64,000 nucleotides of DNA, from NCBI RefSeq assembly GCF_000381905.1, contig NZ_KB907252.1:171528-235527 (forward strand). The letters are read 5' to 3'. The notes under the pieces were generated by a model that was not told the DNA's origin, made no database searches, and saw only the letters and a program-made list of their open reading frames with translations. This document shows, one piece after another, positions 43,275 to 53,183 of this stretch; position 1 is the first letter of the stretch; each line of letters starts with the position of its first letter. Origin of the DNA: Paenibacillus fonticola DSM 21315. GTDB lineage: Bacteria; Bacillota; Bacilli; Paenibacillales; Paenibacillaceae. The position numbers and the translations under genes are program-made.

Positions 43275-45431
43275 ATGAAATTGTTAGCTATAACATCATG
43301 CCCGAACGGCATTGCGCATACGTATATGGCGGCAGAAAATTTACAGAAAGCCGCAGATAAGCTCGGAATCCCCATGAAAGTGGAAACCCAGGGCTCCATC
43401 GGCGTAGAGAATGAGTTTTCGGAGCAGGACATCGCTCAGGCAGACGGGATTATCATCGCCGCTGATAAGCACGTGGACAAGAGCCGCTTTGTCGGAAAAA
43501 AACTGCTGGTCGTCGGAGTCCAAGAAGGAATCCGCAACCCGGAAGCTTTAATCGAGCAGTTGATTCGCGGGGACGTTCCGGTCTACCAAGCGCAAGCGGC
43601 CCAAGATGCGGTAGGCGGCCATCCCCGGCAGCAAGCGGCCAAGCAAAACCAATTTTATCGTCATTTGATGAGCGGCGTATCCTATATGGTGCCTTTTATC
43701 GTTGTTGGCGGGCTGCTGATCGCTATTGCCCTATCGATCGGCGGCGTACCGACACCAGGCGGGCTGCAGATTCCCGAGGGATCATTCTGGAAAACGATTG
43801 AAAGTGTCGGAGCTGCATCGTTTACGTTTATGGTGCCGATCCTGGCCGGATTTATCGCCTTCAGCATCGCGGATCGGCCGGGTCTCGCTCCAGGGATCAT
43901 CGGCGGCTTCATCGCTGCTAACGGGAGCTTCTACGGCAGTGAAGCAGGCGCCGGATTTATAGGCGGGATTATTGCCGGTTTCCTGGCAGGTTATGTGGCG
44001 CTTTGGATCAAGAAGTGGAAAGTACCTAAAGCGCTCGCGCCTATTATGCCGATCATTATTATTCCTGTACTCGCGTCACTGATCGTTGGCCTGGCCTTCA
44101 TTAATATTCTTGGCGGGCCGATTGCGAAAGTGTTCGAAGTATTAACCGCTTGGCTAGCAAGCATGCAGGGAACGAGCTCCATCCTGCTGGCCCTGATTCT
44201 CGGGGCAATGATCTCCTTCGATATGGGCGGACCTGTTAACAAGGTTGCTTTCTTGTTCGGTTCAGCGATGATCGGTGAAGGAAACTATGAAATTATGGGG
44301 CCGATCGCCGTCGCCATCTGTATACCGCCGATTGGACTCGGGCTGGCCACCTTTCTGTTTAAGCGGAAGTTTCATGATACAGAGCGGGAATCCGGAAAAG
44401 CCTCGTTCACGATGGGATTGTTCGGAATTACGGAAGGGGCCATTCCTTTTGCCTCCCAGGACCCGCTGCGTGTCATTCCAAGCATCATGGTCGGCTCCAT
44501 GATCGGTTCTGTCATAGCCATGCTGGGCCAGGTTGGGGACCGTGTCGCTCACGGCGGACCGATCGTGGCGGTATTGGGAGCCGTCGATAACGTAGTCATG
44601 TTCTTTATTGCCGTCATTATCGGCTCGATCGTCACCGCTCTGATGATTAAGCTATTAAAGAAAGATGTCGTTGTGCACCAATCCAGTGTGGCTGGAGAAT
44701 CCTTAGCATATAATTTGGCGAGTGCAGGAAATGCAGGGAACGCAGGGAGTACAATGGATGCAGTGGATGTAGTGGATGTAGTGGATGTAGTGGATGCAGG
44801 GAACAGTACGAGTGGTGTAAATGGTGCGAATGCAGCGAATGCGGGGAACGGCGTTGGTGCAGCGATTGCAGCAGATGCGAGGAACGATGCAAACAGTGCC
44901 TATGCAGCAGATGCAGGAAACGGTACGAACGGTGCTAATACAGCAAAAGCTCCTGCAGATCAACATCGGCCGATCCATAAACTAACCGATATTATCCACC
45001 CCGCCCTGATCGAAACAGAGCTTGTGTCCCATTCCCGCGACGAGATCATCGACGAGATGATCGAAAAACTGCTGGCAGACGGAGCAATCAGTTCCGCTTC
45101 CGAGTTCAAACAGGCCATTCTTAACCGCGAGCAGGAAAGCTCAACTGGAATCGGCATGAACATCGCGGTTCCCCATGGGAAATCAAGTGCTGTCATTCAT
45201 CCCCGGGTCGTCTTCGGGATGAAGCAGGAAGGGGTCGACTGGAACAGCGTAGACGGTACCCCAGCGAAATTGATCTTTATGATTGCAATTCCCGAAGAAA
45301 ACAAAGGGAACGAGCATTTAAAAATACTGCAAATGCTCTCCCGCAAACTGATGGACGAGAGTTACATGGAGCGGCTGCTAAACGTCCGAACGAAACAGGA
45401 AGCTTACGAACTGCTGGATGAGATCCATTAA
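43275..45431 (+). CDS. manP: PTS fructose/mannose-type EIIBCA transporter
   Basis: The 718-residue protein has EIIB first (ITSCPNGIAHTYMAAENL with the phosphorylated cysteine at 9), then EIIC (residues about 130-480; FGITEGAIPFASQDP is the substrate-loop motif), then EIIA with the active histidine in GIGMNIAVPHGKS. The B-C-A order is that of mannose PTS ManP; fructose FruA is usually A-B-C. Between EIIC and EIIA lies a low-complexity linker of Asn, Ala, Gly and Val-Asp repeats (about 480-560) encoded by short tandem DNA repeats. The adjacent PRD gene should control it. It takes up and phosphorylates a hexose. Confidence 0.75.
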   Translation: MKLLAITSCPNGIAHTYMAAENLQKAADKLGIPMKVETQGSIGVENEFSEQDIAQADGIIIAADKHVDKSRFVGKKLLVVGVQEGIRNPEALIEQLIRGDVPVYQAQAAQDAVGGHPRQQAAKQNQFYRHLMSGVSYMVPFIVVGGLLIAIALSIGGVPTPGGLQIPEGSFWKTIESVGAASFTFMVPILAGFIAFSIADRPGLAPGIIGGFIAANGSFYGSEAGAGFIGGIIAGFLAGYVALWIKKWKVPKALAPIMPIIIIPVLASLIVGLAFINILGGPIAKVFEVLTAWLASMQGTSSILLALILGAMISFDMGGPVNKVAFLFGSAMIGEGNYEIMGPIAVAICIPPIGLGLATFLFKRKFHDTERESGKASFTMGLFGITEGAIPFASQDPLRVIPSIMVGSMIGSVIAMLGQVGDRVAHGGPIVAVLGAVDNVVMFFIAVIIGSIVTALMIKLLKKDVVVHQSSVAGESLAYNLASAGNAGNAGSTMDAVDVVDVVDVVDAGNSTSGVNGANAANAGNGVGAAIAADARNDANSAYAADAGNGTNGANTAKAPADQHRPIHKLTDIIHPALIETELVSHSRDEIIDEMIEKLLADGAISSASEFKQAILNREQESSTGIGMNIAVPHGKSSAVIHPRVVFGMKQEGVDWNSVDGTPAKLIFMIAIPEENKGNEHLKILQMLSRKLMDESYMERLLNVRTKQEAYELLDEIH

Positions 45432-45450
45432 AATTTTATCTGCCAAAGTG

Positions 45451-45490
45451 AAAATCCCACCCTTGCATTATGATGCAAGAGTGGGATTTT
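45451..45490 (+). terminator. Rho-independent terminator
   Basis: AAAATCCCACCCTTGCAT pairs with ATGCAAGAGTGGGATTTT 20 bases after the PTS stop. A T run lies at both ends, so it may also serve the converging gene at 45616. Confidence 0.85.
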
Positions 45491-45615
45491 CAGCTCTTAG
45501 TGTTTCTTCCTGTCTATTTAGTTGCTTCCATTCAGCTACTATTTCATCAGTTGCATCCATTCGGCAACAGTCTATTCATTTACCATATTGGCAGTTAATT
45601 CCATTCATCTACTGT

Positions 45616-46977
45616 CTATTCATTTACTACCTCACCAGTTACAGTCTCAGCGGTTCCGGACACGGCCGCTTCGGCTTCGGAAGGCTCTGTATCGCCGGTT
45701 TCTGCGGCAGCCGTTGTGATATACACAGTTTGTGTGGCACTGTCCCACTTGACGCTGGCGCCGAGCGATTCGCTAATGAAGCGGATCGGCACCATCGTAT
45801 GGGAGCCGACAAGCTGCCCGGGAACATCCAGATTCATCACCTGTCCATTCTTCTTCGCAGCTTTACTGCCCAGAGTCAGCTCAACCTTCGTCTCATCCTT
45901 CGTCGCCACAACGGATTGAGCCTGAGCGTTCCATTTCAGGCTAGCGCCTAGGCGCTCGAAAATGGCTCTCATCGGAACGAGCGTACTGCCATCTTTCATC
46001 AACGGCGGTTGTTCGAAAGTCATTAATTCTCCATCAACAATAACTCTGATCTTATCAAAGCTAATTTGCAGTTTATTTGGCGTAATGCCCTTGCCGAAGT
46101 GGCGTTCTCTGATCGACGAAATCTCCGCAAGACTGCTGGCCCGCTGCTGCAGCAATTTCTCTGCACTACTGTTGCGCAGCGCGATAATGGATGATTCCGT
46201 ATTTGCTTTCAGCCTGTTCATCTCACCTACCGCCTGATCACGCGAAGCCTGAAGATCTCTCCTCGCATTGGCAAAAATCGTGGCCATTTGCTCCTTTGCC
46301 GCGGTCAGGCTCATGCCCCCCCGGTCATACTTCCACATCGTACTTGAGGAATACGATGGATTGCTCTCATTTTCCAGCTTCCACATCAGGCTGCTGCTAT
46401 AATTCGGATTCATCGTATTGGCATATTTCCACATGATGCTTGATGAATAGGATGGATTAACATTGTTGCTGTATTTCCACATCAGGCTGCTGGAATAGTT
46501 AGGGTTAATTTCATTGTTGAATTTCCAGTGGATACTCGAGGAATAGCTCTTATCGCTTGCCTTGTTATATCTCCATAGCGGGCCGGAAGAGTAATGCGGG
46601 TTAATCGCCCGTTCGTATTGCTGCAATTTGCTCTGGTAGCTGGATTGCTTGCCATAAGCTGCTTGCAGCTGTTTATGATCCTCCTTCAACAGCTGCGTCA
46701 GATAGGCCAGATCATCATCCAGGAGCTTCTCCAGCGTACTTTGATCCTCTCTGGATTTTAGCAGGAATAGCTCAAAATCCCCCTGAATCTGTTTCAAATC
46801 GGCATCGTATTGACCTCTGGACTCATCGCGAACCGTCGTGTACTGCTTATTTATTTCTTGAATGAATGAATCGCCAGCCTTTGCGGCTTGCAGATTTGCC
46901 GCCGGCCATGCAAAAACACCAGTAAGCATAGCCAAAACAACGAAGAGTATGTAATATTTACTTTTAAAAATTTTCAT
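45616..46977 (-). CDS. Secreted stalk-domain protein with YSSS-WK repeats
   Basis: The 453-residue protein has a signal peptide (ILFVVLAMLTGVFAWPAANL). An N-terminal helical region is followed by about six tandem repeats of some 17 residues with core NPNYSSSLMWKY (near residues 125-225). A coiled-coil-like helix follows, then the copper-amine-oxidase N-terminal 'stalk' domain (IRVIVDGELMTFEQPPLMKD, VPMRAIFERLGASLKW, and a second copy VPIRFISESLGASVKW). The stalk domain is common in Paenibacillaceae cell-surface proteins and does not make the protein an amine oxidase. The Ser-Trp-Lys repeats are unusual and their ligand is unknown. Confidence 0.75.
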   Translation of the reverse strand: MKIFKSKYYILFVVLAMLTGVFAWPAANLQAAKAGDSFIQEINKQYTTVRDESRGQYDADLKQIQGDFELFLLKSREDQSTLEKLLDDDLAYLTQLLKEDHKQLQAAYGKQSSYQSKLQQYERAINPHYSSGPLWRYNKASDKSYSSSIHWKFNNEINPNYSSSLMWKYSNNVNPSYSSSIMWKYANTMNPNYSSSLMWKLENESNPSYSSSTMWKYDRGGMSLTAAKEQMATIFANARRDLQASRDQAVGEMNRLKANTESSIIALRNSSAEKLLQQRASSLAEISSIRERHFGKGITPNKLQISFDKIRVIVDGELMTFEQPPLMKDGSTLVPMRAIFERLGASLKWNAQAQSVVATKDETKVELTLGSKAAKKNGQVMNLDVPGQLVGSHTMVPIRFISESLGASVKWDSATQTVYITTAAAETGDTEPSEAEAAVSGTAETVTGEVVNE

Positions 46978-47283
46978 TTCGCCTTCTCCTTCTTCTTAAG
47001 CTATTAATTTTATGTCTAAAGGTGTTTCGCCAATACCGTTGAAAAACCTCTAAATTTGTCGAAAATAAGCTCTTTATGACTATTTCCTTCATTGTCAACC
47101 AAACCAATGTCCAGGGAAATAATTCCCACACTTCTATGTTTGCAATTACAAAAGTCACACATATTCCAATGAGCTGCCATCCCACGGAAACATGTACAGA
47201 AGGAGTGCATAAAAAATACCCCCTGCCGAAGCCAGCAGGAGATATTTAACGAAGCTCCCCGTAAAAGCGGGGCCCTTAGCATT

Positions 47284-47600
47284 TTATTTATAATAAGAAG
47301 TTGTCAGCGGAATGATAAAGCCTCCGTCAACTTCCTTCTTCACATTAATTGCAATGTTCTTCACACCGGTAATGTCTACTTCGATCGTTTACATTCCGCT
47401 TTCTAGCGTAAGGCTTTGCCGTTTGCACCCTTCAGCTGAGCGATATTTCCATCGACTCTAACTTTGATGCTTCCATTCAGAAACGCCTTGATTTCTTGCA
47501 GCTGCGAGCTGGCCGCTGCCCCCAAGCTCATTCCGCCGAATAACAGCACAGCTCCTCCAAGGATTAGAACTAATTTTTTTTCATCAGATTCTCCTTCCAC
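47284..47600 (-). pseudogene. Broken stalk-domain / carbohydrate-binding-type protein
   Basis: The upstream frame carries a signal peptide (KLVLILGGAVLLFGGMSLGA) and the start of a stalk domain, and stops at 47403. The next frame reads TIEVDITGVKNIAINVKKEV and ends IPLTTSYYK at 47284, resembling the end of an NPCBM-type domain. The middle is missing. In addition the best ATG (AAGGAG upstream) is followed by an A8 run (47574-47581 on the plus strand as T8) that puts it out of frame; nine As would give MKKKLVLIL. The gene is dead as read. Confidence 0.55.
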
Positions 47601-47603
47601 CTT

Positions 47604-48992
47604 TTAGGTCTCTGCGAACAATTTTTTTGCCCGCCAGCCTCCGAATCGGTAATAGGCATAGGAGATAACACTGCTAATCACGAAGCTTAAGCCAATGCCT
47701 GCCGCAATTCCCTTCTCGCCAAGCATGCCGGCAAACCAATAAGTCAGCGGATACCGCAAAATCCAGAAGGAGATGATATTCAGGACAAGCACCTGCAGCA
47801 TCGCTCCCGAAGCTCGCACTACGCCGTTAAAAATAAAATTCAAGCCTAAAAACGGATAGAAAAAAGCGAGCAGCTGCACATAAGTGCTACCAAACGCCAC
47901 AGCTCCCGGCTCAGAGATGAACATTTCAATCCCCGGCTTGGCCAAAATAAAAATGATCGACGAAATAGAAAGCATTATTGCCAAATTAAGCAAAAGAGCA
48001 TACCTGGTAATTTGTCTTACGCGCTGCCATTGCTTCACGGCAATATTTTGCCCCGCCATACTTGTCACGGCTACGCCTAGCGCTTGAGCCGGAAGCATGA
48101 TGAGGCTATCCAGACGCTGCGCCGCACCAAAGCCAGCCACCGTATCCTTCCCGAACGACGCCACTACGCTCATAATCGCTGCTGATCCCGCAGAAATAAC
48201 CATCATTTGCAGGCCGGAGGGAATCCCTTGCGTTAATATAAGCGAGATTTCTGCTTTCTTGGGACGACTTGGCATAGAAAACGGAATGAATTTACGGCGT
48301 ATGCTGAGTACAAGTCCATAGAAGAAAGCAGCCCCTTGGGCAACGACCGTTGCATAGGCTGCGCCTTGAATCCCCCATTGAAATACATAAATAAACAATG
48401 GATCAAGCACTGCGTTCAAGACAACGGCAATCATGACGAAGCGCAGCGGCGTTTTACTATTTCCGAGTGCCCGATACACAGTACTAATAAAGTTGTAACC
48501 GAACAAGAACAAGATGCCCATAAAGTTGATTTGCAAATAGCTTACGGCCATAGAAATCATCTCGTTAGGCGTTCGCAGCAGGAGCAAAATCTGCTCTGCA
48601 AATACATACCCAACCACGCCCAGCACAATAGCGATCATGCCTAGAATAACGGAAAATGCATTCACATAACTTTTTAAACCCTGCTCGTCTTGTTTGCCCT
48701 TGATCTGCGATAAAATGGTCAGTGCCGCATTATTAATCCCGATGATGAAGGATAGAATCGTAAATAATACCGTACTGGATATTGCCACGGCTCCCAGCGC
48801 ATTCGTGCCGAGCAGATTGCCGACCCATAAACTGTCGATAAATTGATAAGATATTTGGAGTAAATTCGTGAGCAGCAGCGGTGCCGAAAACGTGAGCAAC
48901 TGCCGCCAAATGTTCCCCTGCGTAAAATCGTGCTGCTTTATTTGGTTTTGTTGCTCTATATGATCCATGTCCTGTTTCTCGCGCTGTTTCAT
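47604..48992 (-). CDS. MATE-family multidrug efflux transporter
   Basis: The protein has about 462 residues from the ATG at 48992 (GGGAGGG upstream). It has twelve membrane helices in two MatE halves: IWRQLLTFSAPLLLTNLLQI starts the first, and LILTQGIPSGLQMMVISAGS the second, with FIDSLWVGNLLG typical of DinF/NorM-like members. It exports drugs or metabolites by Na+ or H+ antiport. It follows the broken stalk gene only by position and is not likely to be linked to it. Substrate is unknown. Confidence 0.85.
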   Translation of the reverse strand: MKQREKQDMDHIEQQNQIKQHDFTQGNIWRQLLTFSAPLLLTNLLQISYQFIDSLWVGNLLGTNALGAVAISSTVLFTILSFIIGINNAALTILSQIKGKQDEQGLKSYVNAFSVILGMIAIVLGVVGYVFAEQILLLLRTPNEMISMAVSYLQINFMGILFLFGYNFISTVYRALGNSKTPLRFVMIAVVLNAVLDPLFIYVFQWGIQGAAYATVVAQGAAFFYGLVLSIRRKFIPFSMPSRPKKAEISLILTQGIPSGLQMMVISAGSAAIMSVVASFGKDTVAGFGAAQRLDSLIMLPAQALGVAVTSMAGQNIAVKQWQRVRQITRYALLLNLAIMLSISSIIFILAKPGIEMFISEPGAVAFGSTYVQLLAFFYPFLGLNFIFNGVVRASGAMLQVLVLNIISFWILRYPLTYWFAGMLGEKGIAAGIGLSFVISSVISYAYYRFGGWRAKKLFAET

Positions 48993-49110
48993 ATGCTGTT
49001 CCCTCCCCACTCCATATCATAGCAGACAAGTCCGCCAATCATGTGCTGAGGCAAATAAAAATAAATAGAAGGGGATCTCTCCCCTCCTACTCATTGCCAT
49101 ATTAACTAAA

Positions 49111-51198
49111 TTATAATCCCAGCCAATTGAAGCGTTCCGGATCAAATATTTCAGACACTTCATCCGCAATGAAGATGCTTTCTCCCTTATCCTCCGCTTT
49201 CATCAGCGTACCGAGTCTTCGTTGGTAATTATAGTCTGCTATATAATACAGGCCTGCCGATTTACTATAGTAAAAACTGCTTACTCCGCTGGCGATCTCC
49301 TTGGACTTGCCGTCTTTATATTGATGCAATGTACCCGCATTTTTATCGTCATCATAGTCTGTATAATAGAACAATGATTTGTCCTCGAAGTAGAACCTTG
49401 ATTGCCACATCCCTACATTCTCAGCAATCTGTTTGCTCTTGCCATTTTCAATGACATACAGATCGCCGTTGTAAATATCAGTTCCTTTATAATAGAACAA
49501 TTGAGAGGATTCCGGTAAATAATTCGCAAACAGAACATCCTCATCCTCAACAAGAACCTTTCGATTTTCCGGCTTCCCTTTCACGATATCATAGGTAACA
49601 ATCTCATCTGCATCTGTGTTGCCCCCCATCTCCCTGCCATACAATACCTTCCCGTCTGATGAGAAGTTTAATACCATAAGTCTCTTTCCGTCCTCCCCAA
49701 AATTCAGGTCAACGACGTGTTTATTGGAAATGTAAGCAGGGGAAGTCCGGTCACGCTCCTCATACGCAGAGCGTACATCGTCTACGCGCTTGATTTCGGA
49801 TAATAATACCTTATCCTTATCAAGTGATTTTTTATAATAGACTATCGTCCCGTCAGCTGCATCCACGTAGGTAGGGTAATCGTAATTTTCGACCAGCTTC
49901 TTACTTTTGCCGTTGCTGGAATAGTAAAGATGCAGCGATTCTTGCTGATACATTTCCTTACTCAATGCACGGCGTAACCGATCCCGTTCGGCTTTAGCTG
50001 AGTAACGATCCTTTGCTTCATTATATGAATCATAGTCCGTATGTTCCACATCCCTATAGTAGGTTTCGCCTGTCCACCAATTCACATGCTCGACATTTTC
50101 TTCGATCGTTGTATAGTCTTGAATGGACGGTTTCTGGATAGCTGCATCAGATTCAGCCAAATCGTCTTGAACCAAGTCCGATAATTGGACTTCCGTAATC
50201 ACGGATTCCGTATAGAAAAATGAGTCGTCCTCAACGAAGGATACGATATTGCCGATCCCAGACGCTAATTCGACAGCCTTTTTGCCTGGCGATTGTTTAT
50301 ATAGATTCTGATTGTTAGTAAACTCGTTCGAAGTCGTCGTCGTGTAGTATAGATCGCCTTTCTCTTCATCGAGCTGAAGGACAGAATGAATGTTTGAAGC
50401 TGCTTGTTCCTTATCTTTCAATTTTTTAACGTGAACATAATATAAGTCTTCTTCTCTTTCTTCCTCATTTACTTTCGTATAATAAATGAGGTTCTTGTCA
50501 TCCGAGTACCAGTAATCCGTTACCCGGTGATCAATGAGCTGCTCGCTGGTGAGATTATGTAAATAAAATTGGCCGCCGCTTTCCGCGTCGTAGTTCTTTA
50601 TGTATAAAACCGTTTTGCCCGAACTGCTGATCGTAAATGTCTTGTTATTTACATGATCGATATTGGATGCTAATTTAACTCCTTGCTCCCTCCCCCAACT
50701 GGAGTTTTTTTTCTTCAAATCACGATAATATAAGCTGGCTTTTTCGTCTTCATCAAGATTTTTAACGAAAAATAGCTTATCCCGGTCTTCATTGAGTTGG
50801 ACATTGAATATCAGAAAACTACTGTTTGTCCAACCCCACGACCAATTCCAATCCTCGCTGTCCATAATCTTTCTACTAAGCCAGATCGGCTCTTCATCTT
50901 TGGATGATTGCATGGACAACTCATTTTCACCTAGAAAAATAATCGGGCTCTTCTTAGCTTGAAACAATGGCACTAAGACTAAAATAACAACCAAGGCCAG
51001 CACGATCGTCCCTAACAGCCCGCCTGCCAACAGCTTATGCTGCTGTAAAAACTGCACAGGCTTTGAAGGTGATACTTTCTCCTCAGATTGATTCTCAGTA
51101 ACTAGCTGCTGTAAAGAGCTTTCTGCTACCTCCTGCCCGCATTCTCCGCAGAATTTTGCATTTTTCGCTAATTCTGACTTGCAATTTGTGCAATACAA
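49111..51198 (-). CDS. Zinc-ribbon, single-pass membrane protein with beta-propeller-like exterior
   Basis: The 695-residue protein begins with a double zinc ribbon, CTNCKSELAKNAKFCGECG. A membrane helix spans about 55-78. The rest, outside the cell, has repeated short units such as SFYYSKSAGLYYIADY, GTLHQYKDGK and DLYYVHVKKL, the pattern of DUF5050/propeller-type proteins of Firmicutes. It is charged and rich in tyrosine. No catalytic motif is visible. Intact and with a normal start; the role at the envelope is unknown. Confidence 0.7.
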   Translation of the reverse strand: MYCTNCKSELAKNAKFCGECGQEVAESSLQQLVTENQSEEKVSPSKPVQFLQQHKLLAGGLLGTIVLALVVILVLVPLFQAKKSPIIFLGENELSMQSSKDEEPIWLSRKIMDSEDWNWSWGWTNSSFLIFNVQLNEDRDKLFFVKNLDEDEKASLYYRDLKKKNSSWGREQGVKLASNIDHVNNKTFTISSSGKTVLYIKNYDAESGGQFYLHNLTSEQLIDHRVTDYWYSDDKNLIYYTKVNEEEREEDLYYVHVKKLKDKEQAASNIHSVLQLDEEKGDLYYTTTTSNEFTNNQNLYKQSPGKKAVELASGIGNIVSFVEDDSFFYTESVITEVQLSDLVQDDLAESDAAIQKPSIQDYTTIEENVEHVNWWTGETYYRDVEHTDYDSYNEAKDRYSAKAERDRLRRALSKEMYQQESLHLYYSSNGKSKKLVENYDYPTYVDAADGTIVYYKKSLDKDKVLLSEIKRVDDVRSAYEERDRTSPAYISNKHVVDLNFGEDGKRLMVLNFSSDGKVLYGREMGGNTDADEIVTYDIVKGKPENRKVLVEDEDVLFANYLPESSQLFYYKGTDIYNGDLYVIENGKSKQIAENVGMWQSRFYFEDKSLFYYTDYDDDKNAGTLHQYKDGKSKEIASGVSSFYYSKSAGLYYIADYNYQRRLGTLMKAEDKGESIFIADEVSEIFDPERFNWLGL

Positions 51199-51375
51199 AT
51201 GACATCCTCCTTTAATCTAGCCCATTGCACCTATACCAATAAGTACAATTGCACATAAATGGAATCATTGTATCCCAAAACTAACTATTATTCAACAATA
51301 TTCTCCAAAAAAGTTAGGCGATTCCGTTGATTTTGTAGGAAGTTGTCGGCTGATGGACCTATTACTTTTTGGTAG

Positions 51376-51471
51376 GAGCGACAGCGGGAGCGACAGCGGG
51401 AGCGACAGCGGGAGCGACAGCGGGAGCGACAGCGGGAGCGACAGCGGGAGCGACAGCGGGAGCGACAGCGG
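51376..51471. repeat. Eight perfect tandem copies of a 12-bp unit
   Basis: GAGCGACAGCGG is repeated eight times without change. The unit is a multiple of three, so all frames stay open (Ser-Asp-Ser-Gly on the plus strand, Arg-Cys-Arg-Ser on the minus), but there is no ribosome site or gene start and I take it as non-coding. It is a candidate variable-number repeat. Confidence 0.85.
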
Positions 51472-51849
51472 GCAGCAACTGACAAGCCGCACTTGTGGCA
51501 GGTTACGGCAGACAGTACAAGTTGTTCTTGTGGCAGGTTCATAGGGCATGTATTAAGTAAATTCTCCTGCCATCTGTACATTAAATGGAATTCGTGTATT
51601 TAATTTTGAGCAAATCGGAGCTTTGAAACATTTAAATGGAATTCCTGCATCTAAACGAGACTATCCAACCTTCCTTAGCAAATAAGCTTCTTTTTAATAC
51701 ATGAAATCCATCTAAATGACTTTTTTCTCCAAACCACACATAATAACTACTATAAATACAGTTACTTTCGTAAGCCGTCGGACCTCGCGAATAGAAGCAC
51801 ATCAATAGACGGATTTCGCGAACAAATCGACCTTTCCTCTAGGAAAACA

Positions 51850-51970
51850 CCTTACAGTTGGACTAACACCGTATAGATCAACTCCTTACAGTTGGACCAA
51901 CACCGTATAGACCAACCCCTTACAGTTAGACTAACACACTATAGACCAACTCCTTACATTTGGACCAACG
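51850..51970. repeat. Four tandem copies of a 34-bp unit running into the malic enzyme stop
   Basis: Units beginning CCTTACA at 51850, 51884, 51918 and 51952 share CCTTACAGTTGGACCAACAC and GTATAGACCAAC with a few changes. The last unit covers the end of the malic enzyme gene (51954). The stretch 51472-51849 between the two repeat arrays holds no gene I can see. Confidence 0.8.
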
Positions 51971-53138
51971 CCGCCCGGGCAACCGCCTCCGCCACTTCAT
52001 GCACGACCCGCTCATCGAAAGGACCAGGAATAATATAATCGGCGGATAATTCACCTTCGGGTACAAGCCCTGCGATAGCTGCAGCTGCTGCAATCTTCAT
52101 CTCATCGGTAATCGCCGCAGCACGAGCGTTAAGCGCTCCGCGGAAAATCCCCGGGAAAGCCAGCACATTGTTCACCTGATTGGGATAATCGGAGCGTCCC
52201 GTGCATACGATGCCGGCTCCGGCCCGCCATGCTGCTTCCGGCAAAATTTCCGGATCGGGATTAGACAGCGCAAAGATAATTGAATCTCGAGCCATGGAAC
52301 GCACCATTGATTCAGATAAAACACCGGCCGCCGAAACGCCGATAAATACGTCCGCCCCCTGAATGATTTGCTCCAGGCTGCCCTCTACCTGCTCAGCATT
52401 CGTTAGCTCGGCGATTTCTTGCTTATATGTATTCATCCCTTCGGCTCTCCCCGAATAAATCGCTCCAGTACGATCTGCCAGTATGATCTGACGAAAGCCG
52501 AACTTTACAAGAAGCCTCGTAATAGACAGTCCGGCTGCGCCCGCTCCGTTGACTACAATCCGAGTATTCGGAACGCTTCGCCCCGTTAGTTTTACCCCGT
52601 TCATTAAAGCGGCCAGCGTCACAATCGCCGTACCGTGTTGATCATCGTGGAAGACGGGAATGCCCATTTCCCGTTTCAGCCTGTTCTCAATTTCAAAGCA
52701 AGCCGGCGCGGCAATATCCTCGAGATTAATTCCGCCGAAGGAAGGTTCCAGACGCTTGACCGTCTCCACGACTTCATCCGGCTCCGTACCGCGAATGCAC
52801 AATGGAATAGCGTCAATCCCCGCAAACTGCTTGAACAGGATCGCCTTCCCCTCCATGACCGGAATCGCTGCGTCAGGACCAATGTGTCCGAGACCGAGTA
52901 CAGCCGTCCCATTCGACACGATGGCGATCATATTTCCCTTGGCCGTATATTCATAAGCCGCCGCCGGATGTTTAGCGATCTCCATACACGGCTCAGCGAC
53001 CCCGGGAGAATAAGCCAAGCTTAAATCATCGGCATTCTTAACAGATATCTTGGAGGTAATTTCGAATTTCCCCCGGTGTTCCCGGTGGAGGGCCAGCGCT
53101 GCCAGCCGCTTATCGATCATCTGTTGCTTCGCGTTCAT
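51954..53138 (-). CDS. NAD(P)-dependent malic enzyme
   Basis: The protein is about 394 residues from the ATG at 53138 (GGAGAG upstream). It has the short bacterial malic enzyme pattern: LAYSPGVAEPCMEIAKHP, NGTAVLGLGHIGP, the metal/substrate region FGGINLEDIAAPACFEIE and FHDDQHGTAIV, and a nucleotide site VNGAGAAGLSI. It oxidatively decarboxylates malate to pyruvate, giving NAD(P)H. Length and order resemble Bacillus YtsJ. The last three codons fall in a 34-bp tandem repeat, so the C-terminus may be altered from the ancestral one. Confidence 0.85.
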   Translation of the reverse strand: MNAKQQMIDKRLAALALHREHRGKFEITSKISVKNADDLSLAYSPGVAEPCMEIAKHPAAAYEYTAKGNMIAIVSNGTAVLGLGHIGPDAAIPVMEGKAILFKQFAGIDAIPLCIRGTEPDEVVETVKRLEPSFGGINLEDIAAPACFEIENRLKREMGIPVFHDDQHGTAIVTLAALMNGVKLTGRSVPNTRIVVNGAGAAGLSITRLLVKFGFRQIILADRTGAIYSGRAEGMNTYKQEIAELTNAEQVEGSLEQIIQGADVFIGVSAAGVLSESMVRSMARDSIIFALSNPDPEILPEAAWRAGAGIVCTGRSDYPNQVNNVLAFPGIFRGALNARAAAITDEMKIAAAAAIAGLVPEGELSADYIIPGPFDERVVHEVAEAVARAALVQM

Positions 53139-53183
53139 GTCCCACTCTCCATCTGGATTCAATAATTACGCATTAAGCTCTTC

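Noticed and set aside
51288..51581. Arg-Cys/Ser-Asp-rich small proteins in the 12-bp repeat
   Set aside because: The 12-bp unit keeps every frame open. No frame has a ribosome site or any non-repeat domain.
51850..51970. CRISPR-like array of 34-bp units
   Set aside because: The units are contiguous with no spacers, and there are no cas genes anywhere in the window.
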